A stretch of 64,000 bases of DNA. Origin: Caulobacter zeae. GTDB taxonomy: Bacteria; Pseudomonadota; Alphaproteobacteria; Caulobacterales; Caulobacteraceae. The notes under the pieces were generated by a model. The model was not told the DNA's origin. It worked only from the letters and a program-made list of their open reading frames with translations, and searched no databases. The number at the start of each line of letters is the position of its first letter. Positions within the stretch are counted from its first letter, which is position 1. Positions 54,970 through 64,000 of the stretch are shown here, one piece after another. The position numbers and the translations under genes were made by a program. Where the stretch lies: contig NZ_PJRS01000020.1 in the NCBI RefSeq assembly GCF_002858925.1, forward strand, positions 1 to 64,000, written 5' to 3'.

Positions 54970-56301
54970 ATGAGCGACGCAAGAGACGCTGTTCTGCCGG
55001 CGGGCGCTACATGGCTGCGGCGGGTCGCCGCGGGCGAGGGGCCGATCTATCGGCGGCTGTTCGAGGCCCTGCGCGGCGCGATCGCCGACGGCGAGCTGTC
55101 TGCCGGCGAACAGCTGCCGCCGCAGCGGACGGTGGCGGGCCTGCTGGGCGTCGACTTCACCACGGTGACCCGGGCCTACGCGCTGGCGCGCGAGCAGGGG
55201 CTGGTCGAGGGAACGGCGGGGCGCGGAACCTTCGTGCGCCTGCGGGCGGGCGAGGAGGAGGCGGGTCTCGTCGACCTCTCCATGAACCTGCCGCCGCCGC
55301 CGCAGGGGCTGTCGCTGGGCGCGCTGCTGCGCGAGACGACGGCGGACGTGCTGGCCCGCACCGATCCGGCGACCCTGATGGCCTATCACGCGGGGGCCGG
55401 CTCCCTGGCCCAGCGCGGGGCGGGCGCGGCCTGGATGGCGCCCGGCCTGGGGGCGGCGGATCCCGAGCGCGTCGTGGTCTGCGCCGGCGCGCAGGCGGCC
55501 CTGTCGGCGATCCTGGCGGTCGAGACCGCGCCCGGCGACGCGGTGGTGGTCGAGGCCCTGACCTATCCGGGCCTGCTGGCGGCCCTGGCCGCGCGCGGCG
55601 TCCGCGCCATAGCCTGTCCGATGGACGGGGAGGGGATCGTTCCCGAGGCCCTGGCCGAGCAACTGGCCGCCAGCGGCGCGCGCCTGGTGGTGGTCACGCC
55701 CACCTGGCAGAATCCGACCACGGCGACCATGGGCGAGGACCGACGGGCGGCCGTGGTCGAGGTCTGCGCCCGAGCCGGCGCCCGCATCGTCGAGGACGAC
55801 GCCTACGGCCGGCTGCCCGATCCCGCGCCAACGGCCTTGACCAGCCTGGCGCCCGATCGCGTCTGGCACGTGGCGACCCTGGCCAAGGCGCTGACGCCGG
55901 GCCTGCGCATCGCCTATGTCGCCGCGCCCAACGCGGCCGCGGCCCAGCGCCTGGCGGCGGCCGGCCACGCCCTGTGCCAGATGCCCGCGCCGTTGATGGC
56001 GGCGGTGGCGACGGCCTGGATCCGCGAGGGGACGGCCGAGGCTGTCCTGTCCGGCGTGCGGGCCGAGGCTTTGGCTCGTCGCGCCCTGGCCGCCGAGATC
56101 CTGCCGCACGCCAAGGGACCGGCGGGTTGCCTGCATGTCTGGCTGGAGCAGGCGGCCGGCAATGCGCCCGAGGGCCTTTCCCTGGCGCGGGCCGACCTGT
56201 TCTCCGCGTCCCGCGACGCGGGCCGCCCGGGCGCGCGGCTGTCGCTGGGCGCGCCGGGCAAGCGGAGCGTGCTGGCCGAGGCCCTGCGCCGCCTGGTCTG
56301 A
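54970..56301 (+). CDS. MocR-type GntR/aminotransferase transcription regulator
   Basis: A 443-residue fusion of an N-terminal winged helix (PIYRRLFEALRGAIADGELSAGEQLPPQRTVAGLLGVDFTTVTRAYALAREQGLVEGTAGRGTFV) and a class I aminotransferase domain (GAQAALSAILAV, TPTWQNPTTATMG, EDDAYGRL, VATLAKALTPGLRIAYVAAP with the PLP lysine). MocR proteins sense PLP or amino acids; the target here is unknown. I start it at the ATG at 54970 because an earlier ATG at 54955 lies inside the palindrome and lacks a ribosome site. Confidence 0.88.
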   Translation: MSDARDAVLPAGATWLRRVAAGEGPIYRRLFEALRGAIADGELSAGEQLPPQRTVAGLLGVDFTTVTRAYALAREQGLVEGTAGRGTFVRLRAGEEEAGLVDLSMNLPPPPQGLSLGALLRETTADVLARTDPATLMAYHAGAGSLAQRGAGAAWMAPGLGAADPERVVVCAGAQAALSAILAVETAPGDAVVVEALTYPGLLAALAARGVRAIACPMDGEGIVPEALAEQLAASGARLVVVTPTWQNPTTATMGEDRRAAVVEVCARAGARIVEDDAYGRLPDPAPTALTSLAPDRVWHVATLAKALTPGLRIAYVAAPNAAAAQRLAAAGHALCQMPAPLMAAVATAWIREGTAEAVLSGVRAEALARRALAAEILPHAKGPAGCLHVWLEQAAGNAPEGLSLARADLFSASRDAGRPGARLSLGAPGKRSVLAEALRRLV

Positions 56302-56308
56302 AGCCACG

Positions 56309-56338
56309 AAAAAGGGGCGGACCCGAAAGTCCGCCCCC
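56309..56338 (-). terminator. Rho-independent terminator after the RND pump gene
   Basis: GGGGCGGAC (56314-56322) pairs with GTCCGCCCC (56329-56337), with five T on the minus strand side just beyond. It lies about 10 bases after the pump's stop. It also sits at the 3' end of the convergent MocR gene. Confidence 0.85.
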
Positions 56339-56344
56339 TGGTCG

Positions 56345-59300
56345 TCAGTCCCGCGTGACCAGCACCGGCTCTTCCTGGTGCGTCCCGTGGGCGGGATGGT
56401 GATGTGAGTGGTGGAAGAACCGCCCCAGCAGCTTGTTCGACCAGTTCTTCAACTGGTCCATGAACACGAACACCACCGGGATGTAGAGCAGCGACAGGAA
56501 GGTCGAGGTGATCAGACCGCCGATGACGGTGATCGCCATCGGGGCCCGGAACTCGACGTCGGCGCCGAAGCCGACGGCCACCGGCACCATGCCCGCGCCC
56601 ATGGCCACGGTGGTCATCAGGATCGGGCGGGCCCGCTTGTGGGCCGCGTCGATCAGCGCTTCGCGCCGGGTCATGCCGTCCTTCATCGCCATGATCGCGT
56701 ACTCGACCAGCAGGATCGAGTTCTTGGCGGCGATGCCCATCAGCATCAGGATGCCGATCAGGCTCGACATCGAGAAGCTGCTGTTGACCAGCTTCAGGAG
56801 GGCGAAGGCGCCGCCGATGGCCAGCGGCAGGGCGGCCATGATGGTCACCGGGTGGGCGAAGCTGCGGAACAGCAGCACCAGCACGACGTACATCAGCAGA
56901 AGGCCGGTCACGAGGGCCATGATGAAGCCCTGCATCATCTCGGCGATGAACTCGGCGTCGCCGGCGGCCACCTCCTTGACGCCGAGCGGCAGCTTCTTGA
57001 CCGACTCCAAGGCGTGGACCCGCTTGGAAGCCTCGCCGACCACGATGCCGTCGAGCTCGGCGGTGATCTCGGCGACGCGCGAACGGTCCTGGCGGCTGAT
57101 CTGCGAGGGGCCGGCGCCGAAGCGGATGTCGGCCACCGCGTTCAGCGGCACCGAGGCGCCGGTGGCCGAGGGCACCTTCAGGGTCTCCAGCACCGACAGG
57201 TCCTCGAGGGCGTTCTGCGTCAGGCGCAGGCGGATCGGCACCTGGCGGTCGCCCAGATTGTACTTGGGCAGGGACTGGTCGATATCGCCGATGGTCGCCA
57301 CCCGCACGGCCTGCGAGATCGCGCCGGCCGAGACGCCCATGCGGGCGGCCTGGTCGGGACGCGGGGTGACGATGATCTCCGGACGGGCGATCGAGGCGGT
57401 GTTGACCACGTTGGCCAGGCCCGGGACGCCGCGCATCTCGGCTTCGACGCGGCGGGCGGCGGCTTCCAGTTCGGGGCCGTCGTCGCCGACCAGGCGCAGG
57501 GTGTAGCTGCCGCCGTCGCCGGGGCCGCCGCCGCTGTTGTTGCCCGCGCCGATGCGCGCGCCGGGGACCGACTTGAACTGGTCGACCATCATGCGGCTGA
57601 ACTGCTGCTGGTTCATCCGCTCGCCCTTCGGCACGAGGTCGGCGGTGATCCGCGCCTTGTTGACACCGTCGCTGCCGACCGAGGCGTAGACGCCCTTGAC
57701 CTCGGGGCGAGCCTGCAGCTCGCGGGTGACGCGCTGGGCGATGGCGTCGGTCTCGTCCAGCGTGGCGCCGGGCGGCAGTTCGATCGAAAACGGTGCGCGG
57801 CCGCGGTCGGCCGCCGGCTGGAACTCGAACGGCAGCAGCGGGATCAGGGCCAGCGACGCGGCGAAGCTGACGAAGCCGATGACCAGCACCTTCCACTTGT
57901 TGTTCAGCGACCAGTTCAGGGCCCGCAGGTAACCCGGCATCCAGAACGGGTCGGTGTCAGGCTTGTGGTGCGGCTTGAGCATGTAGGCGCCCATCAGCGG
58001 CGTCAGCATGCGGGCGACCAGCAGCGAGAACAGCACCGAGACGCAGGCGGCCAGGGCGAAGGCCTTGAAGAACTGGCCGATGATCCCGGGCATGAAACCG
58101 GTGGGCGCGAACACCGCCACGATGGTGAAGGTGGTGGCCACCACGGCCAGGCCGATCTCGTCGGCGGCCTCCATCGCCGCGTTGTAGGGCGACTTGCCGC
58201 CACGCATGTGGCGGACGATGTTCTCGATTTCGACGATGGCGTCGTCGACCAGGATGCCCACGGTCAGCGACAGGGCCAGCAGGGTGACGCCGTTCAGCGA
58301 CTGGCCCAGCGGGGCCATGACCGCGAAGGTCGGCAGCAGCGACAGCGGGATAGCCACGGCCGCCAGGAAGGTGGCGCGCCAGTCGCGCAGGAACAGCAGC
58401 ACCACCAGCACGGCCAGCAGGGCGCCCAGGCCCAGGGCCTCGAGCGAGGCCCAGTAGCTTTCCTCGATGTATTTCACGTTCGAGGTGATCTCGGAGATCG
58501 TCAGTTCGGGATGCTCCTTGTCGAGCTTCTCGATCGCCTCGCGGACCTTCTGGGCGACCTTGACCTCGCTGGCCCCGCGCGAGCGGACCATGTTGAAGGT
58601 CACGACCTCGCGGTTGTCGAAGCGGGCGCGGTTGCGCGGCTCGGCCCAGCGGTCGGTGACCTCGCCCAGGTCGCCCAGGCGCACGGTGCCGCCGTTGGAC
58701 AGGGGAATGCGGGTCTCGCGCAGCTGCTCCACCGAACCGGCCGCGCCCAGGGTGCGGATGGCGCGCTCGGAGCCCGAGACGGTCACCCGGCCGCCGGGCA
58801 GGTCGGCGTTGGTGCTGGCCAGGGCCTGGCTGACGGAGGCGGCGGTGACGCCGCGGGCCGACAGGCGGTCGGGATCCAGGGCGACCTCGATCTCGCGGCT
58901 GACGCCGCCCAGGCGGTTGACCTCGCCGATGCCGCGTATGGCCAGCAGGGTGCGGGCCACGTCGTTGTCGACGAACCAGCTGCGCTGCTCGGGCGTCAGG
59001 GTCGGGGCCTGGACCACGTAGGTGATCAGCGGGTCGCCCGAGATGTCGATGCGGGTGACGTTGGGGATCTGCATGTCCTGCGGCAGGGCGGACTGCAGGT
59101 TGGACATAGCGTTGCGCACGTCGTTGGTGACGCGCTCGTGGTCGACGCCCAGCTCGAACTCGATGAAGGTCGAGGAGAAGCCGTCGCCCACGGTCGAGGT
59201 GATGTGGCGCACCTGGCCCAGGCCCGCGATCGAGTCCTCGATCAGGCGGGTGACCTGGGTCTCGAGCTCGCTCGGCGCGGCGCCGGGACGCGAGGCCGAG

Positions 59301-59449
59301 ACCACCACCAGCGGCAGGTCGACGTCGGGGTTGTTGTTGACCCGCATGCCCATGAAGCCGGCCACGCCGGCGATCGTCAGCATGACGAAGAGCATCAGGA
59401 CGGGGATCGGGTTCTTGATCGCCCAGCGCGAGATGTTGTTGGCGTCCAT
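56345..59449 (-). CDS. RND-family multidrug efflux transporter (HAE1 type)
   Basis: A 1034-residue inner-membrane pump with 12 membrane segments and two large periplasmic loops. [23 protein letters not shown] is near the start. The proton-relay pair is in [21 protein letters not shown] (TM4). The conserved [17 protein letters not shown] follows. The C-terminal half ends with a His-rich tail ([12 protein letters not shown]). With the adaptor gene upstream it should export drugs or other hydrophobic compounds. No outer-membrane channel gene is adjacent, so it must borrow one. Confidence 0.94.
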   Translation of the reverse strand: MDANNISRWAIKNPIPVLMLFVMLTIAGVAGFMGMRVNNNPDVDLPLVVVSASRPGAAPSELETQVTRLIEDSIAGLGQVRHITSTVGDGFSSTFIEFELGVDHERVTNDVRNAMSNLQSALPQDMQIPNVTRIDISGDPLITYVVQAPTLTPEQRSWFVDNDVARTLLAIRGIGEVNRLGGVSREIEVALDPDRLSARGVTAASVSQALASTNADLPGGRVTVSGSERAIRTLGAAGSVEQLRETRIPLSNGGTVRLGDLGEVTDRWAEPRNRARFDNREVVTFNMVRSRGASEVKVAQKVREAIEKLDKEHPELTISEITSNVKYIEESYWASLEALGLGALLAVLVVLLFLRDWRATFLAAVAIPLSLLPTFAVMAPLGQSLNGVTLLALSLTVGILVDDAIVEIENIVRHMRGGKSPYNAAMEAADEIGLAVVATTFTIVAVFAPTGFMPGIIGQFFKAFALAACVSVLFSLLVARMLTPLMGAYMLKPHHKPDTDPFWMPGYLRALNWSLNNKWKVLVIGFVSFAASLALIPLLPFEFQPAADRGRAPFSIELPPGATLDETDAIAQRVTRELQARPEVKGVYASVGSDGVNKARITADLVPKGERMNQQQFSRMMVDQFKSVPGARIGAGNNSGGGPGDGGSYTLRLVGDDGPELEAAARRVEAEMRGVPGLANVVNTASIARPEIIVTPRPDQAARMGVSAGAISQAVRVATIGDIDQSLPKYNLGDRQVPIRLRLTQNALEDLSVLETLKVPSATGASVPLNAVADIRFGAGPSQISRQDRSRVAEITAELDGIVVGEASKRVHALESVKKLPLGVKEVAAGDAEFIAEMMQGFIMALVTGLLLMYVVLVLLFRSFAHPVTIMAALPLAIGGAFALLKLVNSSFSMSSLIGILMLMGIAAKNSILLVEYAIMAMKDGMTRREALIDAAHKRARPILMTTVAMGAGMVPVAVGFGADVEFRAPMAITVIGGLITSTFLSLLYIPVVFVFMDQLKNWSNKLLGRFFHHSHHHPAHGTHQEEPVLVTRD

Positions 59450-59458
59450 CGTCGGGCC

Positions 59459-60595
59459 CTAGCGCTTGGCGGCGGACAGGGTGGGGGCGGCCTGGTGGAC
59501 GGCCACCCGCACGGCGTCGCCATCACCCAGGAAGCCTGCGCCCTGCACGACCACTTCTTCTCCGGCCGAGACGCCGGTGACGGCGGTGACGTCGCCGGTG
59601 CGGGCCACGATCGCCACCTTGCGGAACTGGGCCTTGCGGTTGCGGTCGACCATGAACACGCCGGGCTGGTTCTGGCGGTAGAGGAGCGAGGCGCTGGGCA
59701 CCACGGGCGAGGCCTGGTCGCCGGCCTGGATCTGGGCGCGGGCGAACATGCCCGGCCGGAAGGCGCCCATCGCCGTCAGGGCGATGCGGGCGACGCCCAG
59801 GCGGGTCTGCGGGTCGACTTCCGAGGTGACGATGCGCACCGCGCCGTCGGCCTTGCCGACCTGCTCGGAGGTGATGACGGCGGGCATGCCGGCCTTCACG
59901 AGGCCAAGGTCGGTCTCGGGCAGTTCGGCGTCCAGCTCCATGCGGCCGTCTCGGACGATGCGGAAGAGTTCGCTGCCGGCGCTGACGATCTGGCCCTTGG
60001 TGACGCTGCGGCGGACGATCAGGCCCGAGACGGGCGCGCGGATCGAGGCTTGGGCCACGCGGGCGACGGTCTCGCCCCGAGCGGCTTCGGCGGCGGCGAC
60101 CTGGGCGGCGGCGGTGGCCTGGCGGGCGGTGGCGGTGTCGAGCGAGGCCTGCGACAGGAAGCCCTTGGCCAGCAGCTCGCGCGAGCGCTTCAGCGAGGCC
60201 TCTGCCTCGGCGAGGGTGGCGCGGGCGCTGGTGACGGACGCTTCCTGCTGGCGCAGCTGGGCGCGCAGGAGGGTGTCGTTCAGCGCCACGAGCACCTGGC
60301 CCTGGCGGACGAACTGGCCTTCCTCGGCGTTGACGGCGGTGGCGGTCAGGCCGCCGGTCTCGGCGCCGACCGGCACTTCTTCCCAGGCCGAGATGGTGCC
60401 CGAGGCGTTGATCACGCGCGGCAGCGGCAGGACGGCGACCGGCGCGACGCTGACGGTCAGGGCGGCGACGGGCTTCTTGGCCTTGGCCTCGGCCTTCTTG
60501 TCCTTGCCACAGGCGGAAAGGCCGGCGGCCGCGACCGTCAGAACCAGGGCCAGCGCTGTGGTGCGCCCGATCGACCCCTTGAACCCGTAACCCAC
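59459..60595 (-). CDS. RND efflux periplasmic adaptor subunit (lipoprotein)
   Basis: A 378-residue membrane-fusion protein. A lipoprotein signal (LSACGKDKKAEAKAKK) anchors it in the inner membrane. The lipoyl/hairpin part is GTISAWEEVPVGAETGGLTATAVNAEEGQFVRQGQVLVALND, then a coiled coil (EASVTSARATLAEAEASLKRSRELLAKG) and IRAPVSGLIVRRSVTKGQIV. Start is a GTG at 60595. It lies nine bases upstream of the pump gene. Confidence 0.92.
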   Translation of the reverse strand: MGYGFKGSIGRTTALALVLTVAAAGLSACGKDKKAEAKAKKPVAALTVSVAPVAVLPLPRVINASGTISAWEEVPVGAETGGLTATAVNAEEGQFVRQGQVLVALNDTLLRAQLRQQEASVTSARATLAEAEASLKRSRELLAKGFLSQASLDTATARQATAAAQVAAAEAARGETVARVAQASIRAPVSGLIVRRSVTKGQIVSAGSELFRIVRDGRMELDAELPETDLGLVKAGMPAVITSEQVGKADGAVRIVTSEVDPQTRLGVARIALTAMGAFRPGMFARAQIQAGDQASPVVPSASLLYRQNQPGVFMVDRNRKAQFRKVAIVARTGDVTAVTGVSAGEEVVVQGAGFLGDGDAVRVAVHQAAPTLSAAKR

Positions 60596-60689
60596 GACAT
60601 GCCCCTTTTTCGTCAGATTCCCAGCAGGGACTTCTAGACGAGAAACGAAGTTCGACGAGTTAAATCGGGGTAAGGCGCGGAAGCGGGGG

Positions 60690-61415
60690 TCAGGCTTCCT
60701 TGCGGGTCGTCTGCGCGTCGCCGGCCGAGGCCGCGCGGATCAGTTCCAGCACGTCGACGATGATCGCCTGCATGGCGGTCTGGGCGGCAACGGCGTCGCG
60801 GGCGATGATCGCGTTGGCCACGTCCTCGTGCGAGGGGATCGAGGCGGTGCGGCCCTTGATGCGGTTGGTGAAGCGGATCGAGATCCGCAGCGCCGTGTTC
60901 ACCAGCTCGTGCAGCTCGCTGTAGAACGGGTTCTTGGTCGCGTTGAGGATCGAGATGTGGAAGGCGATGTCCGAGGCGAGGGGATCGTCCTCGCCGTCGG
61001 CGGCCGCCTTCATCCGGGCCAGGCCCTTGCGGATGGCGTCCAGGCCTGCCTCGTCGGCGTTGCGGGCGGCCAGGGCCGCGGCGGCCGGCTCGATGCCCAG
61101 CCGCATCTCGGTGAAGTCCGACAGCAGCTTCAGCGAGAACTTGCGCTCCAGCAGCCAGCGCAGGACGTCGGGGTCGAGCAGGTTCCAGTTGGCTTCCGGC
61201 TCGACCACCGTGCCGTGGCGGGGACGGGCGCTGAGCAGGCCCTTGGCGGTGAGCATCTTCACCGCCTCGCGCGTCACCGTGCGGCTGGCCCCGAACTTCT
61301 TCGACAGTTCGCCTTCAGTGGGAAAACCCACCTCGGCGTACTCGCCGGTGACGATGGCCTGACCAAGCGATTCCACGAGGCCGTAGGTGAGGCTCAGTCC
61401 AGGCTGGGTGCGCAT
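60690..61415 (-). CDS. FadR/GntR-family regulator, DgoR-like
   Basis: A 241-residue regulator. The winged helix has FPTEGELSKKFGASRTVTREAVKMLTAKGLLSARPRHGTVV. The FCD ligand domain has NWNLLDPDVLRWLLE, which closely matches the segment after the HTH in E. coli DgoR (galactonate repressor), and the metal-type residues E..R..IEPAAAALAA. The ATG at 61415 is preferred over a TTG two codons before. It lies downstream of the lactonase and symporter genes in the same direction. Confidence 0.87.
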   Translation of the reverse strand: MRTQPGLSLTYGLVESLGQAIVTGEYAEVGFPTEGELSKKFGASRTVTREAVKMLTAKGLLSARPRHGTVVEPEANWNLLDPDVLRWLLERKFSLKLLSDFTEMRLGIEPAAAALAARNADEAGLDAIRKGLARMKAAADGEDDPLASDIAFHISILNATKNPFYSELHELVNTALRISIRFTNRIKGRTASIPSHEDVANAIIARDAVAAQTAMQAIIVDVLELIRAASAGDAQTTRKEA

Positions 61416-61432
61416 CGCCAAAGTCTTCTTTT

Positions 61433-62338
61433 CTATACGTTGGTCGCGAAACGAATCGCCCCTGTGTATCGTGGTTCGGGCAGACCCGGAACGGTCACGT
61501 CATACGCGAATACATCGCCTGCGTGCGGTTGTCTGACCAATTCGTCTTCCGACAGCTCGTCGCGGGCCGAAGTGACGTACAGCGTGCGAAGATCATCGCC
61601 GCCGAACGCCACGCAGGTCGGCTGGCTGGCCGGCACGTGCAGGGTCTCCAGCACGCGGCCGTCGGGCGCGTGGCGCACGACGGTTCCGGCGGCCCAGCGG
61701 GCGCTCCACAGGCAACCCTCTGAATCGACCGTGGCCCCGTCGGGGTAGCCCTCGGTCACCTCGGCGAAGACCCGGCGGTTGGAGAGGGTCCCGTCCTCGT
61801 CCAGGTCGAAGGCGAAGATGGTCTGCAGCGGGCTGTCGGAGAAATAGGCGGTCTTGCCGTCGGGGCTGAACGCCAGGCCATTGGCGATCTGCACGCCGCC
61901 GAAGTGGGGCGTGAAGTCACCGGCGTGGTCCAGGCGCCAGACGCTGGCTTCCGCGCGATGGCGGATGGCCTCGTCCTCGACCATGGTCCCGGCCCAGAAG
62001 CGCCCGGCGCGGTCGACACGGCCGTCGTTGAAGCGGCGGCCGTTGGCATGGGCTTCCACGCGGTGCAGCCACTCGACCTGGCCAGAGGCCAGATCGAACA
62101 GGCCAAGGCCCGTTTCGAAGGCGGCGATGACCCGGTTCGCCTCGTCGGGCAGAAGCGCGATCGAGCCGATGCGTTCGGGGGCGGCGAAGGTCTCGACCGC
62201 GCCGCTGGCGGGGTCGAAGGCGCGCAGGCGGCGGCTCTGGATGTCGGTCCACAGCAGGCGGCCGGCGTCCCACACCGGCCCCTCGCCGAGCACGTCGCCG
62301 GCCGCGATGATCGCGGCCGGCTGCTGGCTGGAAATCAC
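61433..62338 (-). CDS. SMP-30/gluconolactonase family protein
   Basis: A 301-residue six-bladed propeller lactonase. The metal-binding Glu is in GEGPVWDAGRLLWTDI, the Asn/Asp ligands are in GRRFNDGRVDRAGRFWAGTM, IANGLAFSPDGKTAYFSDS and GYPDGATVDSEGCLW. It should open a sugar-acid lactone such as galactonolactone. The GTG start at 62338 overlaps the symporter stop as GTGA, so the genes are coupled. Confidence 0.9.
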   Translation of the reverse strand: MISSQQPAAIIAAGDVLGEGPVWDAGRLLWTDIQSRRLRAFDPASGAVETFAAPERIGSIALLPDEANRVIAAFETGLGLFDLASGQVEWLHRVEAHANGRRFNDGRVDRAGRFWAGTMVEDEAIRHRAEASVWRLDHAGDFTPHFGGVQIANGLAFSPDGKTAYFSDSPLQTIFAFDLDEDGTLSNRRVFAEVTEGYPDGATVDSEGCLWSARWAAGTVVRHAPDGRVLETLHVPASQPTCVAFGGDDLRTLYVTSARDELSEDELVRQPHAGDVFAYDVTVPGLPEPRYTGAIRFATNV

Positions 62339-63909
62339 CACCACGTGGCGTACAGCGCGATCAGGATGATGATCACGCCCAGGCCGGCGATGTTGAAGCC
62401 GGTAGTGGTCTTGTAGGAGACGCCCTCGAGGCTGACGACGTTGACGTCCTTCTTCTGCGGGGCGACCAGCGAGACGACCACGGCGGCGGCCAGGCTCAGC
62501 AGGAACACGACGCCGACGCGGTTCATGAACGGCATCGTGAAGATCGCCTGCTCCTGCAGCCACCAGAAGATGGCCGACAGCACGGCCGAACCGATGGCGG
62601 CCGTCAGGGCGCCGGCGGTCGTGGCCCGCTTCCAGAACATGCCCAGGATGAAGATCACGACGATCCCCGGCGTGAAGAAGCCGGTGAACTCCTGGATGAA
62701 CTGGAAGGCCTGCTCGGCGCCGCCCAGCAGCGGCTTGGCGGTCAGGATGCCGATGATCACGGCCACGACTGCGGTGACGCGGCCGACCAGCACCAGGTGC
62801 TGTTCGCTGTTGCCCGGCTTGAGCTTGGCGTAGAGGTCGAGGGTGAAGATGGTGGCGATCGAGTTGATCTTGGCCGCCAGCGACGCGACGATCGCGGCCA
62901 CCAGGGCGGCGAACACCAGGCCCAGCAGGCCGGGCGGCAGCAGCTTCATCATCTCCGGATAGGCCTGGTCGGGCTTGATGGTCCCGTCGACCAGCACCAG
63001 GGCGGCGATGCCCGGCAGCACCACGATGACCGGCATCAGGAGCTTGAGGTAGGCGGCCAGGGCGATGCCCTTCTGGGCTTCCGGCAGGTCCTTGGCGCCC
63101 AGGGCGCGCTGGATGATGTACTGGTTGAAGCCCCAGTAGCTGATGTTCATGATCCACAGGCCGCCGAACAGGACGGACAGGCCAGGCAGGTCCTTGTAGT
63201 GCGGGCTGGCCCGGTCGAGGATCATGTCGAAGTGGTCGGGGAACTGGGTGGTCAGGTGGTTGAAGCCGGCCACGACGCCGCCGGCGCCGCCGATCTTGTC
63301 CAGCGACAGCCAGGCGATGATCAGGCCGCCGGCCACCAGCAGGGCCACCTGCACGATGTCGGTCAGGGCCACGGCCTTGAGGCCGCCCCACAGCTGGTAG
63401 GCCAGGGCGAAGACGCCGATGGCCGCCAGGGCCCACATCTGGTCCATGCCGGTCACGGTGTGCACGGCGATCGAACCCAGCCACAGGATCGAGGTCAGGT
63501 TCACGAAGACGTACAGGCCAAGCCAGAACACGGCCATGATGGTCCGCACGCTGGGGCCGTACCGCTGCTCCAGGAACTGCGGCATCGTGACGATGCCGTT
63601 CTTGATGAAGATCGGCAGGAAGAACTTGCCGACGATCAGCAGGGTCAGGGCCGCCATCCATTCATAAGAGGCGATGGCCAGGCCGATGGCGTAGCCCGAG
63701 CCGCTCATGCCGATGATCTGTTCGGCCGAGATGTTGGCGGCGATCAGCGAGGCGCCGATCGCCCACCAGGGCAGGGCCTTCGACGCGAGGAAGTAGTCGG
63801 TCGAGTCCTTCTTGTGCCCGCCCTTGTCGCGGGAAACCCACTGCGCCAAGGCGAAGATCGCCACGGCATAGATCGCCAGGATGGCGAGGTCGATGGTTGC
63901 TAGTGTCAC
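62335..63909 (-). CDS. SSS-family sodium/sugar symporter (SglT-like)
   Basis: A 524-residue transporter with about 14 membrane segments. ASLIAANISAEQIIGMSGSGYAIG and the SSS signature region GGLKAVALTDIVQV match the sodium/glucose-galactose group. The C-terminal membrane segment (GLGVIIILIALYATWW) ends at the TGA. It starts with GTG at 63909. Operon with the lactonase suggests uptake of a hexose such as galactose. Confidence 0.92.
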   Translation of the reverse strand: MTLATIDLAILAIYAVAIFALAQWVSRDKGGHKKDSTDYFLASKALPWWAIGASLIAANISAEQIIGMSGSGYAIGLAIASYEWMAALTLLIVGKFFLPIFIKNGIVTMPQFLEQRYGPSVRTIMAVFWLGLYVFVNLTSILWLGSIAVHTVTGMDQMWALAAIGVFALAYQLWGGLKAVALTDIVQVALLVAGGLIIAWLSLDKIGGAGGVVAGFNHLTTQFPDHFDMILDRASPHYKDLPGLSVLFGGLWIMNISYWGFNQYIIQRALGAKDLPEAQKGIALAAYLKLLMPVIVVLPGIAALVLVDGTIKPDQAYPEMMKLLPPGLLGLVFAALVAAIVASLAAKINSIATIFTLDLYAKLKPGNSEQHLVLVGRVTAVVAVIIGILTAKPLLGGAEQAFQFIQEFTGFFTPGIVVIFILGMFWKRATTAGALTAAIGSAVLSAIFWWLQEQAIFTMPFMNRVGVVFLLSLAAAVVVSLVAPQKKDVNVVSLEGVSYKTTTGFNIAGLGVIIILIALYATWW

Positions 63910-63958
63910 GTGGGCTTCCCCCCTTTAGGGCTGCTCTTTGTTATGACGGTAAGACGGC

Positions 63959-64000
63959 TCAGCCGGCGGTCTGCGCAGTCCAGGCCGCCACCAGGGCGCG
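63959..64000 (-). CDS. 3' end of a probable sugar-acid aldolase gene (partial)
   Basis: On the minus strand the frame entering from the window edge reads RALVAAWTAQTAG and stops 49 bases before the symporter start. Position in a lactonase/symporter/DgoR-like operon makes a 2-dehydro-3-deoxy-6-phosphogalactonate aldolase (DgoA) plausible. Thirteen residues do not prove it. Confidence 0.4.
   Translation of the reverse strand, partial: RALVAAWTAQTAG

Noticed and set aside
56408..60637. A 1409-codon open frame antisense to the RND pump and adaptor genes
   Set aside because: In DNA this GC-rich, long antisense frames arise from codon bias. Its translation is Gly/Arg/His/Asp/Val-rich with no domain, while the minus-strand genes have complete family motifs.

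Overview
The window is about 64 kb of very GC-rich DNA. Its gene content and order point to an alphaproteobacterium of the Caulobacter/Phenylobacterium group. The strongest sign is the flagellar block flgL-flgK / fliK-flgD-flgE-sciP / fliF-fliG-fliH(flbE)-fliN-flbD-flhA. SciP (a CtrA inhibitor of the Caulobacter cell-cycle circuit), FlbD (the sigma-54 flagellar activator) and an exact TTAACCAT CtrA-type box in front of fliF all sit in it. Two TonB-dependent receptors, a Zn-ribbon/DUF3426 protein, DUF2125, DUF983 and DUF1153 proteins fit the same group. I see no tRNA, rRNA, CRISPR array, insertion sequence or prophage. Apart from one gene remnant and edge fragments, the genes look intact.

Layout. 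0.35-7.6 kb: TPR-sulfotransferase, TonB-dependent receptor, APC amino-acid permease and exported prolidase/dipeptidase-type amidohydrolase, all on the plus strand; a plausible peptide or amino-acid acquisition locus. 7.7-12 kb: DUF2188 protein, TetR regulator, Rieske oxygenase and FAD oxidoreductase. 11.9-14.8 kb: chorismate mutase fusion, hisC-type aminotransferase and tyrA (aromatic amino-acid synthesis). 15.1-22.8 kb: DUF2125, gamma-glutamylcyclotransferase, the overlapping ftsE-ftsX-ydcF-plsC operon, the Zn-ribbon protein, hpt and mnmA.

22.8-38.6 kb is the flagellar cluster, in three transcriptional blocks. flgK-flgL runs leftward. fliK-flgD-flgE runs rightward behind a near-consensus sigma-54 promoter. 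sciP and the fliF operon plus flhA follow behind CtrA-type sites. The early class (fliF operon, basal body and export) makes FlbD, which should then turn on the sigma-54 hook genes, while SciP feeds back on CtrA.

38.6-46.1 kb: GNAT and ATP-binding proteins, a Tat-type amine oxidase paired with a cytochrome c, a GST, a second TonB receptor with a secreted partner protein and the broken tail of a cytochrome c peroxidase, then a solitary RebB (R-body) gene. 46.2-52 kb: lepA, murC-murB and a dicarboxylate symporter. 52-60.6 kb: dipeptide epimerase, small membrane proteins, a PHA-granule-type protein, a MocR regulator behind a perfect 15-bp inverted repeat, and an RND pump with its adaptor. 60.7-64 kb: a DgoR-like regulator, SMP-30 lactonase, SSS sugar symporter and the last codons of a probable sugar-acid aldolase (galactonate-type catabolism).

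Nine GC-rich, palindromic, REP/BIME-like elements of roughly 100-230 bp lie between genes. They are the main structure not explained by coding sequence.
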